Shown here: in pieces, positions 24,987 to 34,992 of the stretch
How positions within the stretch are numbered: position 1 is the stretch's first letter
Layout: each line of letters starts with the position of its first letter
Source: Selenomonas timonae
GTDB taxonomy: Bacteria > Bacillota > Negativicutes > Selenomonadales > Selenomonadaceae
Reading direction: 5' to 3'
Assembly (NCBI RefSeq): GCF_014250475.1
Contig: NZ_CP060204.1
Span: forward strand, 372,001-436,000
DNA length: 64,000 bases
Made by a program: the position numbers and the translations under genes
Notes under the pieces: generated by a model
Databases searched by the model: none
What the model was told of the DNA's origin: nothing
The model's input: only the letters and a program-made list of their open reading frames with translations

Positions 24987-25787
24987 TTAGATGTATTCAC
25001 TCTTGAGGTCAAAGCTGTGCGCGAGCGGGCCGCTGCCCGCGCCGAGGTCGAGCCCCGCTGCGAGTGCGCCAGAGAGGTACGCCTTGGCACGTTCGACCGC
25101 GCTGTCGAGTTTCATACGGCGCGCGAGATTCGAGGCAATCGCACTCGATAGAGTGCAGCCCGTGCCGTGGGTATTCGCGGTCGCAATGCGCCGCCCCTCG
25201 AACCAGCGTGCACCTGCCCCATCGACGAGCAGGTCGTTTGCATCGTCAACGCTGTGCCCCCCCTTCATGAGGACGGCGCTGTGCGTACGCTCGTAGATGC
25301 GCGCCGCTGCCGCAGTCATCGCCGTGCGGTCGGTGATCGACATATCGGCAAGCACCTCCGCCTCGGGGATGTTCGGCGTGATGATCGCCGCGCGCGGCAG
25401 GAGGAGTTCCACGAGCGCATCGACCGCATCCTCGCTGATGAGCCGCGCACCGCTGGTTGCAACCATGACAGGATCGACAACGATATTCTTTGCCCTGTAT
25501 TCATCCAGCTTCTCCGCAATGACACGGATGAGCGCCGCATCCGCGACCATGCCGATCTTCACGGCGTCGGGCGGGATGTCGGTGAATACGGCGTCGAGCT
25601 GCGCCGCGAGAAATGCGGGCGGAACGGCGAGAATATCAGTGACGCCCGTCGTGTTCTGCGCCGTGAGTGCGGTAAGTGCACTCATGCCGTAGACACCGTG
25701 CGCGGTCATGGTCTTCAAATCCGCCTGAATGCCCGCGCCGCCGCTCGAGTCGCTGCCCGCAATCGTGAGTGCCGTATACATTTTCAT
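24987..25787 (-). CDS. thiD: Hydroxymethylpyrimidine/phosphomethylpyrimidine kinase
   Basis: A 266-residue ribokinase-like kinase with the ThiD signatures: N-terminal ALTIAGSDSSGGAGIQADLK, VDPVMVATSGARL near 105, and ANTHGTGCTLSSAIASNLA near 208 with the anion-hole GTGC and catalytic Cys. It phosphorylates HMP twice in thiamine biosynthesis or salvage. The gene lies 12 bases after thiM and 10 before thiW. Ribosome site GAGGAGGG. Confidence 0.95.
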   Translation of the reverse strand: MKMYTALTIAGSDSSGGAGIQADLKTMTAHGVYGMSALTALTAQNTTGVTDILAVPPAFLAAQLDAVFTDIPPDAVKIGMVADAALIRVIAEKLDEYRAKNIVVDPVMVATSGARLISEDAVDALVELLLPRAAIITPNIPEAEVLADMSITDRTAMTAAAARIYERTHSAVLMKGGHSVDDANDLLVDGAGARWFEGRRIATANTHGTGCTLSSAIASNLARRMKLDSAVERAKAYLSGALAAGLDLGAGSGPLAHSFDLKSEYI

Positions 25788-25799
25788 CGTGTTCCCTCC

Positions 25800-26621
25800 T
25801 CAAAGTTTGGTGATGCTCGCGTGTGCCGCAAGTTCTTCGTCTGTCATGCAGTAAATGCTGTCGATGATGCGCGTGCGATACGAGGCGTTGCCGTCATGTT
25901 CCCCCATACGATCCCAAGCGAGTTCCCCCGCCACGCCCATAAGGGCGACCGTCTCCGCGACAGCGACAATGGGATCGCTCGGTGCTGTGACAAGTGCCGC
26001 CGCAAGGAGCGCGGAGAGCTGACAGCCCGTGCCCGTGACCCGCCCCATCTCGGAACGTCCGTTACGCACAGCATAACAGGAGCTACCGTCCGTCACAAGA
26101 TCGATTGCGCCCGTGACAGCGACAAGTGCGCCCGTGCGTGCTGCAAAGGCGCACACGAAATCTGCCGACGCTGAGAGGTTCTCCTCGGTGACGGCATCCG
26201 CCGCATCCGCATCGACGCCCGAGGTCGTGCCCGTACCGACGGCAAGCGTCCGAATCTCGGAGATATTGCCGCGCACAAGAGTGGGATGCACTTCATCGAG
26301 GAGACGTATCGCGGTCTCGGTGCGGAGCTTGCTCGCGCCCGCACCCACAGGATCGAGGACGACGGGATGCCCGAGGTCACGCGCGCGCTTTCCTGCGGCG
26401 TGCATGCTCGGGATCGTACGCGCGTTCAGCGTGCCGATGTTAAGGCAGAGCCCCGCAGAGAGCGCGGTGATCTCCTCCGCCTCCTCCGGGTCGTCCGCCA
26501 TGACGGGGCGCGCCCCGATGGCGAGCAGGACGTTCGCCACATCGTTGACCGTGACGTAGTTTGTGATGCAGTGGATCAGGGGCGCAGCGAGGCGTATCTT
26601 TTCGATGATGGAGCTGTTCAT
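25800..26621 (-). CDS. thiM: Hydroxyethylthiazole kinase
   Basis: A 273-residue protein with ThiM features: PLIHCITNYVTVNDVANVLL near the N-terminus, VLDPVGAGASKLR near 90, and GRVTGTGCQLSALLAA near 190 (ATP site). It phosphorylates the thiazole moiety for thiamine salvage. The start overlaps the cytX stop by 4 bases, indicating coupled translation. Together with thiD and the two uptake genes, the operon salvages both halves of thiamine. Confidence 0.95.
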   Translation of the reverse strand: MNSSIIEKIRLAAPLIHCITNYVTVNDVANVLLAIGARPVMADDPEEAEEITALSAGLCLNIGTLNARTIPSMHAAGKRARDLGHPVVLDPVGAGASKLRTETAIRLLDEVHPTLVRGNISEIRTLAVGTGTTSGVDADAADAVTEENLSASADFVCAFAARTGALVAVTGAIDLVTDGSSCYAVRNGRSEMGRVTGTGCQLSALLAAALVTAPSDPIVAVAETVALMGVAGELAWDRMGEHDGNASYRTRIIDSIYCMTDEELAAHASITKL

Positions 26622-27793
26622 TGGGATTTCCTTTCAAATATGCGATGCGTCAGCAGTGCAAGCACGAGGGTGATTGTCATGGTCGGCAGTGTACTTCCGA
26701 CTGGAGTGTCGAGTGTCATGAGATAGCGATAGCAGAGGAATCCGACGAGCCAGACAGCGAGGTTGACCGCGTGGACGGAGCGCCCCGTCGCATCCTCGCG
26801 CAGGATGAAGTAGCTCGCAATCTGGACGGCGATCATCGGTGCAAAGACCGAGCCGATGATGTAGAGGAAGCCCGTGATGTCATCCATCGGATAGAGGGAT
26901 GCCGCGACCGCGCCGAAGACAGTGACGCCGATGCCGACCGCGCGCCCCGAGATGCCGCGCACGATGCTCTCGCTCGAGATGCCCGCCGAGTAGGCATCAA
27001 GGTAGGTGGTTGTAACCGTCGAAAGGACGACGACGCCGAGCCCCGCCGCGCCGAGCCCTGCGTGGAGCATGATCTGCGCGATGTCCGACTCCCCCGTGAG
27101 GATTGCCGCCCCCATGCCGATGAAGTACATCCAGCAGCTGATAAGACCGTAGACAACAGCGCTGACGGCGGCAGCTGCGGCGGGTTTCTCCGCCTCGCGC
27201 GTATAGTCCGAGATGAGCGGCAGCCACGAGAGAGGCATTGCAATCGACAGCTCGAGCGCCATCGCAAAGCTCATTGCCTCGCCCGCAGGCGAGGACTCCG
27301 CCGCGCCCGAGCCGCCCATGATGACGGAGCAGAGGAGCACGGTGAGAAGGAAGAGCGCTGTCATCGCGACGACGTTCACGCGCTCAATGCGCAGGATACC
27401 GATGCGAATCCATACAATAATCAGAGCCCCGATTACGAGACACCAGATCCAATGCGATATCGCCATGACACTGCCCGCTGCAAGCGCGCCGTCATAGATC
27501 ATGATGCTCGTCCAGCCGATGAGCTGCAGGACGTTCAGTGCAGCAAAGAGGAGTCCACCGCGCGCCCCGAACGCCATCTTGACCGTCTCCATCGCGCTCC
27601 GCCGCGTCCGCGCGCCGATCAGCCCCGCAAGGAAGAGCAGCGCGCAGCCGATCACGTGCCCGACAACGATGGCAATACCGCCGTCGCGAAAGCCGAGCGG
27701 CGCAAAAAACGTGCCCGTCAATATCTCCGCGAGCGAGACGCCCGCACCAAACCAAATCAGCGCATTCGCGCCGAGTCCTGTCCTCTTTTCCAT
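26618..27793 (-). CDS. cytX: CytX, putative hydroxymethylpyrimidine permease
   Basis: A 391-residue NCS1-family permease with about twelve hydrophobic segments; the first one carries LGANALIWFGAGVSLAEILTG, typical of cytosine-permease-like CytX. Members near TPP riboswitches are assigned to HMP uptake. It is the first gene after the TPP riboswitch and the terminator at 27838-27870. Ribosome site GAGGAGAG. Confidence 0.9.
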   Translation of the reverse strand: MEKRTGLGANALIWFGAGVSLAEILTGTFFAPLGFRDGGIAIVVGHVIGCALLFLAGLIGARTRRSAMETVKMAFGARGGLLFAALNVLQLIGWTSIMIYDGALAAGSVMAISHWIWCLVIGALIIVWIRIGILRIERVNVVAMTALFLLTVLLCSVIMGGSGAAESSPAGEAMSFAMALELSIAMPLSWLPLISDYTREAEKPAAAAAVSAVVYGLISCWMYFIGMGAAILTGESDIAQIMLHAGLGAAGLGVVVLSTVTTTYLDAYSAGISSESIVRGISGRAVGIGVTVFGAVAASLYPMDDITGFLYIIGSVFAPMIAVQIASYFILREDATGRSVHAVNLAVWLVGFLCYRYLMTLDTPVGSTLPTMTITLVLALLTHRIFERKSQ

Positions 27794-27837
27794 GATGAAT
27801 CTCTCCTCACTATGTGGGGATACCGCCGCGTAATATC

Positions 27838-27870
27838 AAAAACGCGGCTATGCCAATGACATAGCCGCGC
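27838..27870 (-). terminator. Riboswitch-controlled terminator
   Basis: On the minus strand CGCGGCTATG pairs with CATAGCCGCG and is followed by TTTTTGA. It lies between the TPP aptamer and cytX, so it is the likely off-switch when thiamine pyrophosphate is bound. Confidence 0.88.
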
Positions 27871-27882
27871 TGCGTGCGTCTT

Positions 27883-27963
27883 TCCCTACGTTGGCATTAT
27901 CCAAATCAGGTCGTGGGTCGGGACGCATTGTCCCCTCTCAACCGCCGCATGGCAGCTCCCCTA
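27883..27963 (-). promoter_or_regulatory. TPP riboswitch
   Basis: Reading the minus strand, the aptamer shows GGGGAGC at its 5' side, a GTTGAGAGG loop (consensus CTGAGA region), and the conserved 3' part CCTGATTTGGATAATGCCA then ACGTAGGGA. A TATAAT box on the minus strand (27973-27968) sits 5 bases upstream, very close to the PRC gene stop. It controls cytX-thiM-thiD-thiW. Confidence 0.96.
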
Positions 27964-27980
27964 TTCTATTATACTTGCTC

Positions 27981-28940
27981 TTACTGTGCGCTCATCGACA
28001 GCTCGATGAACTTATTGCCAAGCTTCGCCTTCTGCAGGACTTCCTCGGTGATGTCCGCGCCCGCCTCGACGATGACAACGCCGTTGTCCATCTTGATCGT
28101 ACGCGTCGCCTTCTTGCCGAGCAGGAAGCGGCGATGACGATCCTCGTTCACGCGATCCGTGCTCTTGTCCTCAGCGGGCTCTGCCGCTGCCGGCTCCTCG
28201 GCAGGTGCTGCGGGCTCCTCCGCAGGAACCTCAACGGGTGCCTCCTCCACAACAGGCAGCTCGGGCTCAGCAGGAGGCTCTTCTGCAGGTACGGGCTCCT
28301 CGACCGGAGCCTCTTCCACCGGCTCCTCGGCGGGAACCTCAGCAACAGGAGCCGCAGGCTCCTCCACCGCGGGTGCAGCAACTTCAGCCACCGGCTCAGC
28401 CGCAGCCTCTTCGACCACGGGCGCTGTCACAGCGGGTGCCGCCGGTGCAACCGCTGCATCAGATTTTTTTCCGGCATCGCCCTCCGGGGAGATAACCGTA
28501 ACTTCCTTGCCAAAGATCGAGACCTGATCCGCCGTCACCTCGGAGGTCGAGCCCTCGGGCGTCGTGATCTCGCATTTCTCAATGTTGCCGTCGTCACCGA
28601 TGAAAATCTCGGTGATCGTGCCCTGAATGACACCCGTGCGCGTGATTGCCTTCGTGCCGATGACGCGGATGTTGTCGTCGAGCAGGGTCTCGAAATCGCC
28701 CGCCGCATCGAGCGTCAGGATGTTCTCGCTGTTGTTGATCGTGACGGCATCCTCGCCGACCGCAATGACATTATCGTAGGGAATGAGCTTGACTCCGCGA
28801 TACCAGTCCTCGTCCTCAATTGTAATTGCCGCTACAACGCGGTTCGGTGCATCGATGAGAAGGGTCTTGCTCATGCCGAGCTCGCGCCCCTCGGTGATGC
28901 TGATGACGGGAAGTCCCAGAATGTCAACGCTTTTCTTCAT
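27981..28940 (-). CDS. PRC-barrel protein with a long Pro/Ala/Glu linker
   Basis: A 319-residue soluble protein. Two PRC-barrel-like domains occupy about residues 3-75 (LGLPVISITEGRELGM) and 80-155. A low-complexity linker of about 100 residues, made of E-E-P-A/V repeats (about 160-260), leads to a conserved C-terminal domain (RFLLGKKATRTI to the end) resembling another small barrel or hairpin. PRC-barrels act in protein-protein contacts, for example in RNA processing or cell division. It is probably the first gene of a unit whose end abuts the thi promoter. No specific function can be given. Confidence 0.8.
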   Translation of the reverse strand: MKKSVDILGLPVISITEGRELGMSKTLLIDAPNRVVAAITIEDEDWYRGVKLIPYDNVIAVGEDAVTINNSENILTLDAAGDFETLLDDNIRVIGTKAITRTGVIQGTITEIFIGDDGNIEKCEITTPEGSTSEVTADQVSIFGKEVTVISPEGDAGKKSDAAVAPAAPAVTAPVVEEAAAEPVAEVAAPAVEEPAAPVAEVPAEEPVEEAPVEEPVPAEEPPAEPELPVVEEAPVEVPAEEPAAPAEEPAAAEPAEDKSTDRVNEDRHRRFLLGKKATRTIKMDNGVVIVEAGADITEEVLQKAKLGNKFIELSMSAQ

Positions 28941-28968
28941 GTGTATTCCTCCATTTTACTATAAAATG

Positions 28969-29712
28969 TCAGGTGTTCGGCTCATCTGCGCGCCGATCCG
29001 CCTCCACAATGATCTCCTTTGGAACATCGCCAAAGGGGAGCGAGGGCGTTCCCTGCGCCGCGAGCATATGAGAAACGACGGTCAGGGCTCTGCGGGAGCG
29101 CTCAAACTCCTGAGCCATGACGGCGTTCTGTGCAATGATGGGAAGCGCGCGCGCCTCGTCAAAGAGGCGGAGCGCCGCATCGTAGTCCCCGCGTCGCTTG
29201 TAAAGCGTCGAGAGCTCGATGATGAGATACGGCATATAGGAGTCATCCGGATAGCGCGCAAGCGCTCTGCGATACGCCGCAATGGCACGCAGCGGCTCGC
29301 TCTCCGCCGCCTCGTATGCAATATCCAGCAGTGCATCCAGACTCTCCGCTGTCAGCTCCGGCAGCTGTGTCAGCTGCGGCTCAGGAAGCGTCTCCGTGGG
29401 GAGCTCGCACTCCTGCGTCTCGGCGTAGACCGCCGGTGCAAGCGCGGGCACACGATCCACCGTCGGCGTCTCTGCCTCCGGCTCTGCCGCGAGCGCCTCC
29501 TGCATTTCGACCGTCTGCGCACGTCGCCCTGCACGCGCCGTGAGAAAGCGGTTGTAGAGCGTTACAATGAGTCCCGCACCCGCAATCAGCGCGCCCATCT
29601 GCATATAGTAGACCTCGGTGAGCGGCGGGCGCAGAGCGATCAGCCCCGCAACGACGCCGATGCTTATCAGGACGGCAAAAATGAGCGAGGAAAGGCGAAT
29701 CTGCTGCTGCAA
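28969..29712 (-). CDS. Membrane-anchored TPR protein
   Basis: A 247-residue protein with two N-terminal membrane segments (about 8-27 and 38-55), a charged linker, and a TPR-like pair near residues 130-200 (AIAAYRRALARYPDD, then YKRRGDYDAALRLFDEARAL). It starts with TTG after AAAAGGGGG; no suitable ATG is present. It is on the same strand, 28 bases before the PRC-barrel gene, and is probably co-transcribed with it. Confidence 0.72.
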   Translation of the reverse strand: MQQQIRLSSLIFAVLISIGVVAGLIALRPPLTEVYYMQMGALIAGAGLIVTLYNRFLTARAGRRAQTVEMQEALAAEPEAETPTVDRVPALAPAVYAETQECELPTETLPEPQLTQLPELTAESLDALLDIAYEAAESEPLRAIAAYRRALARYPDDSYMPYLIIELSTLYKRRGDYDAALRLFDEARALPIIAQNAVMAQEFERSRRALTVVSHMLAAQGTPSLPFGDVPKEIIVEADRRADEPNT

Positions 29713-29895
29713 TGCCGTCGCCCCCTTTTCACACGACCAACCCCCGATACAGCGGGCATACTGATAGGTATTCTAAGACGATTTCGACATGAACGCGCAA
29801 ATTCCTTCTTTGGATACCGTAAATATTAAAAAATTTCGCCGCTCTTTTTCCAAAACTTTTTTCTTTCGGCTCTTTTTTCATTTCTTATTTTATAG

Positions 29896-29901
29896 TATAA
29901 T
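29896..29901 (+). promoter_or_regulatory. -10 box of the ptsH promoter
   Basis: TATAAT lies 88 bases before the HPr start in an otherwise very AT-rich stretch. The -35 region is a T-run without a clear hexamer. The 277-base gap 29713-29989 holds nothing else that I can see. Confidence 0.5.
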
Positions 29902-29989
29902 GGCTGTGACATTCATTCGCGTGCGCAGATGCAAGTCGTGTGCGTGAGGGGAATATAGGCTGATTCACTAACGGATGGGAGAGGTTCAC

Positions 29990-30256
29990 ATGACGCAGGA
30001 AACAGTGATGATCGAGAACAAGACGGGCATTCATGCACGTCCCGCATCGGTGTTCGTTCAGACGGCAACGAAGTTCAAGTCCAAGATCCAGATCGAGGCA
30101 AAGGGCAAGAAAGTTGACGCCAAGAGCATTCTCATGCTGATGAGCATGGGGCTTGTCAAGGGCACGGAGCTCACCATCATCGCCGAGGGCGAGGACGAGG
30201 CAGCAGCCGTGAAGGAGCTCGCAGATCTCGTCAACTCGAAGTTCGGCGAAGAGTAA
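29990..30256 (+). CDS. ptsH: Phosphocarrier protein HPr
   Basis: An 88-residue HPr with the active-site segment GIHARPAS (phosphorylated His15) and the regulatory KSILMLMSMG (Ser46). It passes phosphate from enzyme I to sugar-specific EII proteins; Ser46 implies HPr-kinase/CcpA-type carbon control. The start at 29990 follows GGGAGAGG; an ATG five codons earlier lies inside the ribosome site. EI follows after a terminator-like hairpin. Confidence 0.97.
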   Translation: MTQETVMIENKTGIHARPASVFVQTATKFKSKIQIEAKGKKVDAKSILMLMSMGLVKGTELTIIAEGEDEAAAVKELADLVNSKFGEE

Positions 30257-30271
30257 TCGGATAACTACGGG

Positions 30272-30317
30272 ACGCCCCGAGGTTTTGCAGTACACTGTTT
30301 GCCTCGCGGCGTTTTTT
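30272..30317 (+). terminator. Terminator or attenuator between ptsH and ptsI
   Basis: CGCCCCGAGG pairs with CCTCGCGGCG (one mismatch) around an 18-base loop and is followed by TTTTTT. It would end part of the transcripts after ptsH. Confidence 0.8.
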
Positions 30318-30342
30318 CATAGGAATAGGGAGGGTGTTAGAT

Positions 30343-32076
30343 ATGGCGGAAACAATCCGTGGAAAAGGCGTCATCTCCGGGATCGCCGTCGGCAAGGTCA
30401 TGCTCGCAGGGCAGAACCTCGACGGCTATCTTGCAGCCTATAAGCCCGGCTCCGTCGCAGAGGAGCAGAGCAAGGCGGAGGCGGCACTCGTCGCCGTCAC
30501 CGAGACTCTGCTCGCGACCATCGAGCGTCTGCGCAAAGAGGAGCAGGCGGAGCAGGCAGCCATCCTCGAGGCACATCGCATGATGGTACAGGACCCGATG
30601 ATGGCGGAGAACATCAAGGCAAAGATCGATGCATCGGGCAGCGCACCGCAGGGCATCCTCGACGCGGCGAACGAGCAGGCACAGCTCTTCGAACAGATGG
30701 AGGACGAGTACTTCGCCGCGCGCGCGATCGACCTGCGCGATGTGGGCAAGCGCATCGCCAAGTACGTTCTCGGCGTCAAGGAGCCTGAGATCGGCGCGGG
30801 TCAGGTCATCCTCTGCGGCGAGGAGATCGAGCCGTCCGTTGTGGCGGGGATGCCCACGGAGCAGATTGCGGGCGTCATCCTCGGCTCGGGCAGTGCAACG
30901 AGCCACGTTGTCATCATCGCAAAGGCACGTGCGATTCCGACGGTGCTCGGCATCGGCGACAAGATCAACCTCATCCAGGACGGCGACGAGCTCATCCTCG
31001 ACGGCAGCCGCGGCGACATCATCATCCGTCCGACCGAAACGGAGCGCGCACTCTATCAGGGCAAGATCGAGGAGCAGAAGAAGCTCGCGGCGCACTACGC
31101 GGCACTCAAGGATCTCCCGGCTGTGACGAAGGACGGCGTGCGCATCGAGCTGACGGCGAACATCGGCACGCATATGGACGTGGACAACGCGCTCACATAC
31201 GGCGCGGAGGGCGTCGGCCTCTTCCGCTCCGAGTTCGTCTTTATGGGCTCCACGACAATCCCAAGCGAGGAAGACCAGTTCAAGGCATATCGCGCCGCTG
31301 TCGAGAAATGCGGCGGCCACATCTGCGTCATCCGCACGATGGACATCGGCGGCGACAAGCCCCTGCCCTACCTCAACATCGACCCCGAGGAGAATCCGTT
31401 CCTCGGCTACCGCGCACTGCGCATCAGCCTCGACCGTCATGACCTCTTCCTCCCACAGATCAAGGCGATCCTGCGCGCAGGACTCTACGGCAAGGCGGCG
31501 ATGATGGTGCCGATGGTCATCAGCGTCAGCGAGATCCAGCGCGTACTGAAGCTCGTCGAGCAGGCAAAGGTCGAGCTCGCCCACGAGGGCAAGGAGTACT
31601 CCGACGACGTGCAGATCGGCATCATGGTCGAGACGCCCGCCGCCGCTGTTGTCTCCCCACTCCTCTCCCAGTACGTCGACTTCTTCAGCATCGGCACGAA
31701 CGACCTCATCCAGTACACGCTCGCGGTCGACCGCGGCAACGCACAGATCGCGAACCTCTACAACCCGTTCAATCCCGCCGTCCTCCGCCTCATCCAGCGC
31801 ACGATCCAGAGCGCGCGCGAGCGCGGCATCTGGGCGGGCATGTGCGGCGAGATGGCGAGCGACCCGTACGCCGCCGTCATCCTCCTCGGCATGGGCATCA
31901 CGGAGCTCTCCATGAGTGCGCCGAGCATCCCGCGTGTCAAGGAAATGATCCGCTCCGTCACCTCGACGCAGGCAAAGGAACTCCTCGCCGATGTCATGAA
32001 GATGGAGCACGGCGTCGAGATCCGCGCATACCTGCACAAGATGCTCGAGGGCTCGGACGCAAGCACGGGGATCTGA
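30343..32076 (+). CDS. ptsI: PTS enzyme I (phosphoenolpyruvate-protein phosphotransferase)
   Basis: A 577-residue enzyme I of normal length. The phosphorylated histidine is H188 in GSGSATSHVVIIAKA. The C-terminal PEP-binding barrel has GAEGVGLFRSEF, RTMDIGGDKPLPY, and GTNDLIQYTLAVDR, with the catalytic Cys in GMCGEMA. It starts the PTS chain by moving phosphate from PEP to HPr. The start at 30343 follows GGGAGGG. It may have its own weaker expression because a terminator separates it from ptsH. Confidence 0.97.
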   Translation: MAETIRGKGVISGIAVGKVMLAGQNLDGYLAAYKPGSVAEEQSKAEAALVAVTETLLATIERLRKEEQAEQAAILEAHRMMVQDPMMAENIKAKIDASGSAPQGILDAANEQAQLFEQMEDEYFAARAIDLRDVGKRIAKYVLGVKEPEIGAGQVILCGEEIEPSVVAGMPTEQIAGVILGSGSATSHVVIIAKARAIPTVLGIGDKINLIQDGDELILDGSRGDIIIRPTETERALYQGKIEEQKKLAAHYAALKDLPAVTKDGVRIELTANIGTHMDVDNALTYGAEGVGLFRSEFVFMGSTTIPSEEDQFKAYRAAVEKCGGHICVIRTMDIGGDKPLPYLNIDPEENPFLGYRALRISLDRHDLFLPQIKAILRAGLYGKAAMMVPMVISVSEIQRVLKLVEQAKVELAHEGKEYSDDVQIGIMVETPAAAVVSPLLSQYVDFFSIGTNDLIQYTLAVDRGNAQIANLYNPFNPAVLRLIQRTIQSARERGIWAGMCGEMASDPYAAVILLGMGITELSMSAPSIPRVKEMIRSVTSTQAKELLADVMKMEHGVEIRAYLHKMLEGSDASTGI

Positions 32077-32199
32077 TTGTTGCTACAGTCACAGACATCT
32101 GCGCACATATAGCTCATACTGTAGGCGTGTGTTATATTTGATATGAAAAGACTCCTGCTGCGCCTCGGTGCAGCAGGAAATTTTCATTTGGAGAGCGCG

Positions 32200-32394
32200 A
32201 TGAAACTATCCATCGACACCGACGCCTGTGTCTCCTGCGGCATGTGCGCGGAGCGGCTGCCCGACGTCTTCCGCATCGACCGCGTGGCACGCGCTGCGGT
32301 TATCGTGCGCCAGCCGCGGCCCGCCGAACAGGACGATGCCATCGAGGCGGCGGAGGACTGCCCTGCGGGCGCGATTGTTTTAAGGAAGCACTGA
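32200..32394 (+). CDS. Small 4Fe-4S ferredoxin
   Basis: A 64-residue ferredoxin. CVSCGMCAERLP gives three cluster ligands, and the late DCPAGAI the fourth, so it binds one [4Fe-4S] cluster. It is an electron carrier; the partner is not evident. The start at 32200 follows TGGAGAG. A hairpin (CCTGCTG/CAGCAGG, 32154-32177) just upstream may end the ptsI transcript. Confidence 0.88.
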   Translation: MKLSIDTDACVSCGMCAERLPDVFRIDRVARAAVIVRQPRPAEQDDAIEAAEDCPAGAIVLRKH

Positions 32395-32443
32395 TAAAAC
32401 CAGCGTTTCCCTATCTTTTTTTCGTGGAAAATACGTGAGAATG

Positions 32444-32452
32444 TGCTACAAT
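32444..32452 (+). promoter_or_regulatory. Extended -10 promoter of galM
   Basis: TG-C-TACAAT, 46 bases before the ATG. No good -35 box was found. Confidence 0.5.
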
Positions 32453-32498
32453 AGAGAAGGGTTTTCGACTGTCGTTTCTGTTTCGGGGGGAATCTGCA

Positions 32499-33572
32499 AT
32501 GACGGAATTGAAGTTGGAGCCGTTCGGCACAATGCCGGGCGGGGATCGGATCGATCTCTACACGCTGACGAATGAGCACGGCACACGGGTCGCGATCACG
32601 ACCTACGGCGCGCGCCTCGTGAAATTCGAGCGACTCGTGCACGGCGCGCCGCTCGACATCGTGCTCGGCTATGAGACGGGCGAGGACTATGTTGCCGACA
32701 CCGCCTCGATGGGTGCCATTGTTGGACGACACGCGAACCGCATTGCGGGCGGGCGCGTCACGATCGCAGGGCGCCCCTATCAGCTCGAGCTGAACTCGGG
32801 CTCACACAAGCAGAACCACATCCACGGCGGCACAAAGGGGCTGCACTATCACCTCTGGACGGCGGAGATCGTGGACGGCGGCGTAGAGTTCACCGCGATC
32901 AGTCCCGACGGCGAGGGTGGCTACCCCGGCAATTTCGAGGCAAAGGTCGCCTACCGCCTCACGGATGACGACGCACTCCACATCTCCTATCGTGCTGTCA
33001 GTGACGCGGACACGATCTGCAACCTCACGAACCACACCTACTTCAACCTCGAGGGTTGGGCGGCGGAGAGCGTGCTCGATCACGAGGCGGAGATCTACGC
33101 GGACGAGTTCACGTGGGCGGATGCGGAGTCCCTGCCCGACGGGCGCATCCTCACGGTGTTCGGCACGCCGATGGACTTCACGACGCCGCACCGCATCGGC
33201 GAACGCATCGACGCGGACTACGACCAGCTGCAGATGGCGGGTGGCTATGACCACAACTGGGTGCTGCGCGGCGACATTGCACCCGAGCCGTATTCGCATC
33301 TGAAGAAGGCGGCGCGCGTGACCTCTGCGAAGACGGGGCTTGCCCTCTCCTGCTACACGACGCAGGTCGGCATGCAGTTCTACACCGGCAACGCCCTCGC
33401 GAAGAAGCCACTCATCGGCAAAGGCGGCAGGCAGTTCCCACGGCGCGGCGGCTTCTGCCTCGAGACGCAGTTCTTCCCGAATGCGCCCGCGAATCCGGCA
33501 TTCCCCCAGCCCGAACTGCGCATGGATGAGGTCTGGGAAGCGGAGACCGTCTACAAACTCGATAATTTATGA
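32499..33572 (+). CDS. galM: Aldose 1-epimerase (galactose mutarotase)
   Basis: A 357-residue mutarotase. Conserved segments are ITTYGARLVKF, VGRHANRIAGGR near 75 (substrate Arg), GGTKGLHYHLW near 110 with the catalytic His region, NLTNHTYFNLEG near 175 (catalytic His), AGGYDHNWVL near 245, and the C-terminal GFCLETQFFPNAPANP with the catalytic Glu. It interconverts the alpha and beta forms of hexoses. It is a single-gene unit with its own promoter. Confidence 0.95.
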   Translation: MTELKLEPFGTMPGGDRIDLYTLTNEHGTRVAITTYGARLVKFERLVHGAPLDIVLGYETGEDYVADTASMGAIVGRHANRIAGGRVTIAGRPYQLELNSGSHKQNHIHGGTKGLHYHLWTAEIVDGGVEFTAISPDGEGGYPGNFEAKVAYRLTDDDALHISYRAVSDADTICNLTNHTYFNLEGWAAESVLDHEAEIYADEFTWADAESLPDGRILTVFGTPMDFTTPHRIGERIDADYDQLQMAGGYDHNWVLRGDIAPEPYSHLKKAARVTSAKTGLALSCYTTQVGMQFYTGNALAKKPLIGKGGRQFPRRGGFCLETQFFPNAPANPAFPQPELRMDEVWEAETVYKLDNL

Positions 33573-33575
33573 GGA

Positions 33576-33625
33576 AGGAAAAGGGTGTTATGCGAAGCTA
33601 ACGACTTCGTATAATTCCCTTTTCT
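33576..33625 (+). terminator. Terminator-like inverted repeat after galM
   Basis: AAAAGGG and TATGCGAAG pair with CTTCGTATA and CCCTTTT with small bulges, just past the galM stop. The remaining 150 bases to sucC are AT-rich and hold no gene. Confidence 0.55.
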
Positions 33626-33782
33626 ATCTTTATGATCACATCTCATCTATAGCAGATACTTATAACAAGTCAATTTTTTCAATTACTCATTTATATAAAA
33701 CAGCTAGACTTTTCTATCAAAGAAGCGTAAGATAGGAGTTATAAAGACTTCTGCTCACAAAAATTAAGGGAGGATTGACTAA

Positions 33783-34973
<1,191 letters not shown>

Positions 34974-34992
34974 TCGAAAGGGAGGTCATACA

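Noticed and set aside
30337-32037. Long minus-strand frame (566 codons) opposite ptsI, and similar ones elsewhere
   Set aside because: Antisense frames are expected in GC-rich genes with strong codon bias; the plus-strand frame is an unmistakable enzyme I.
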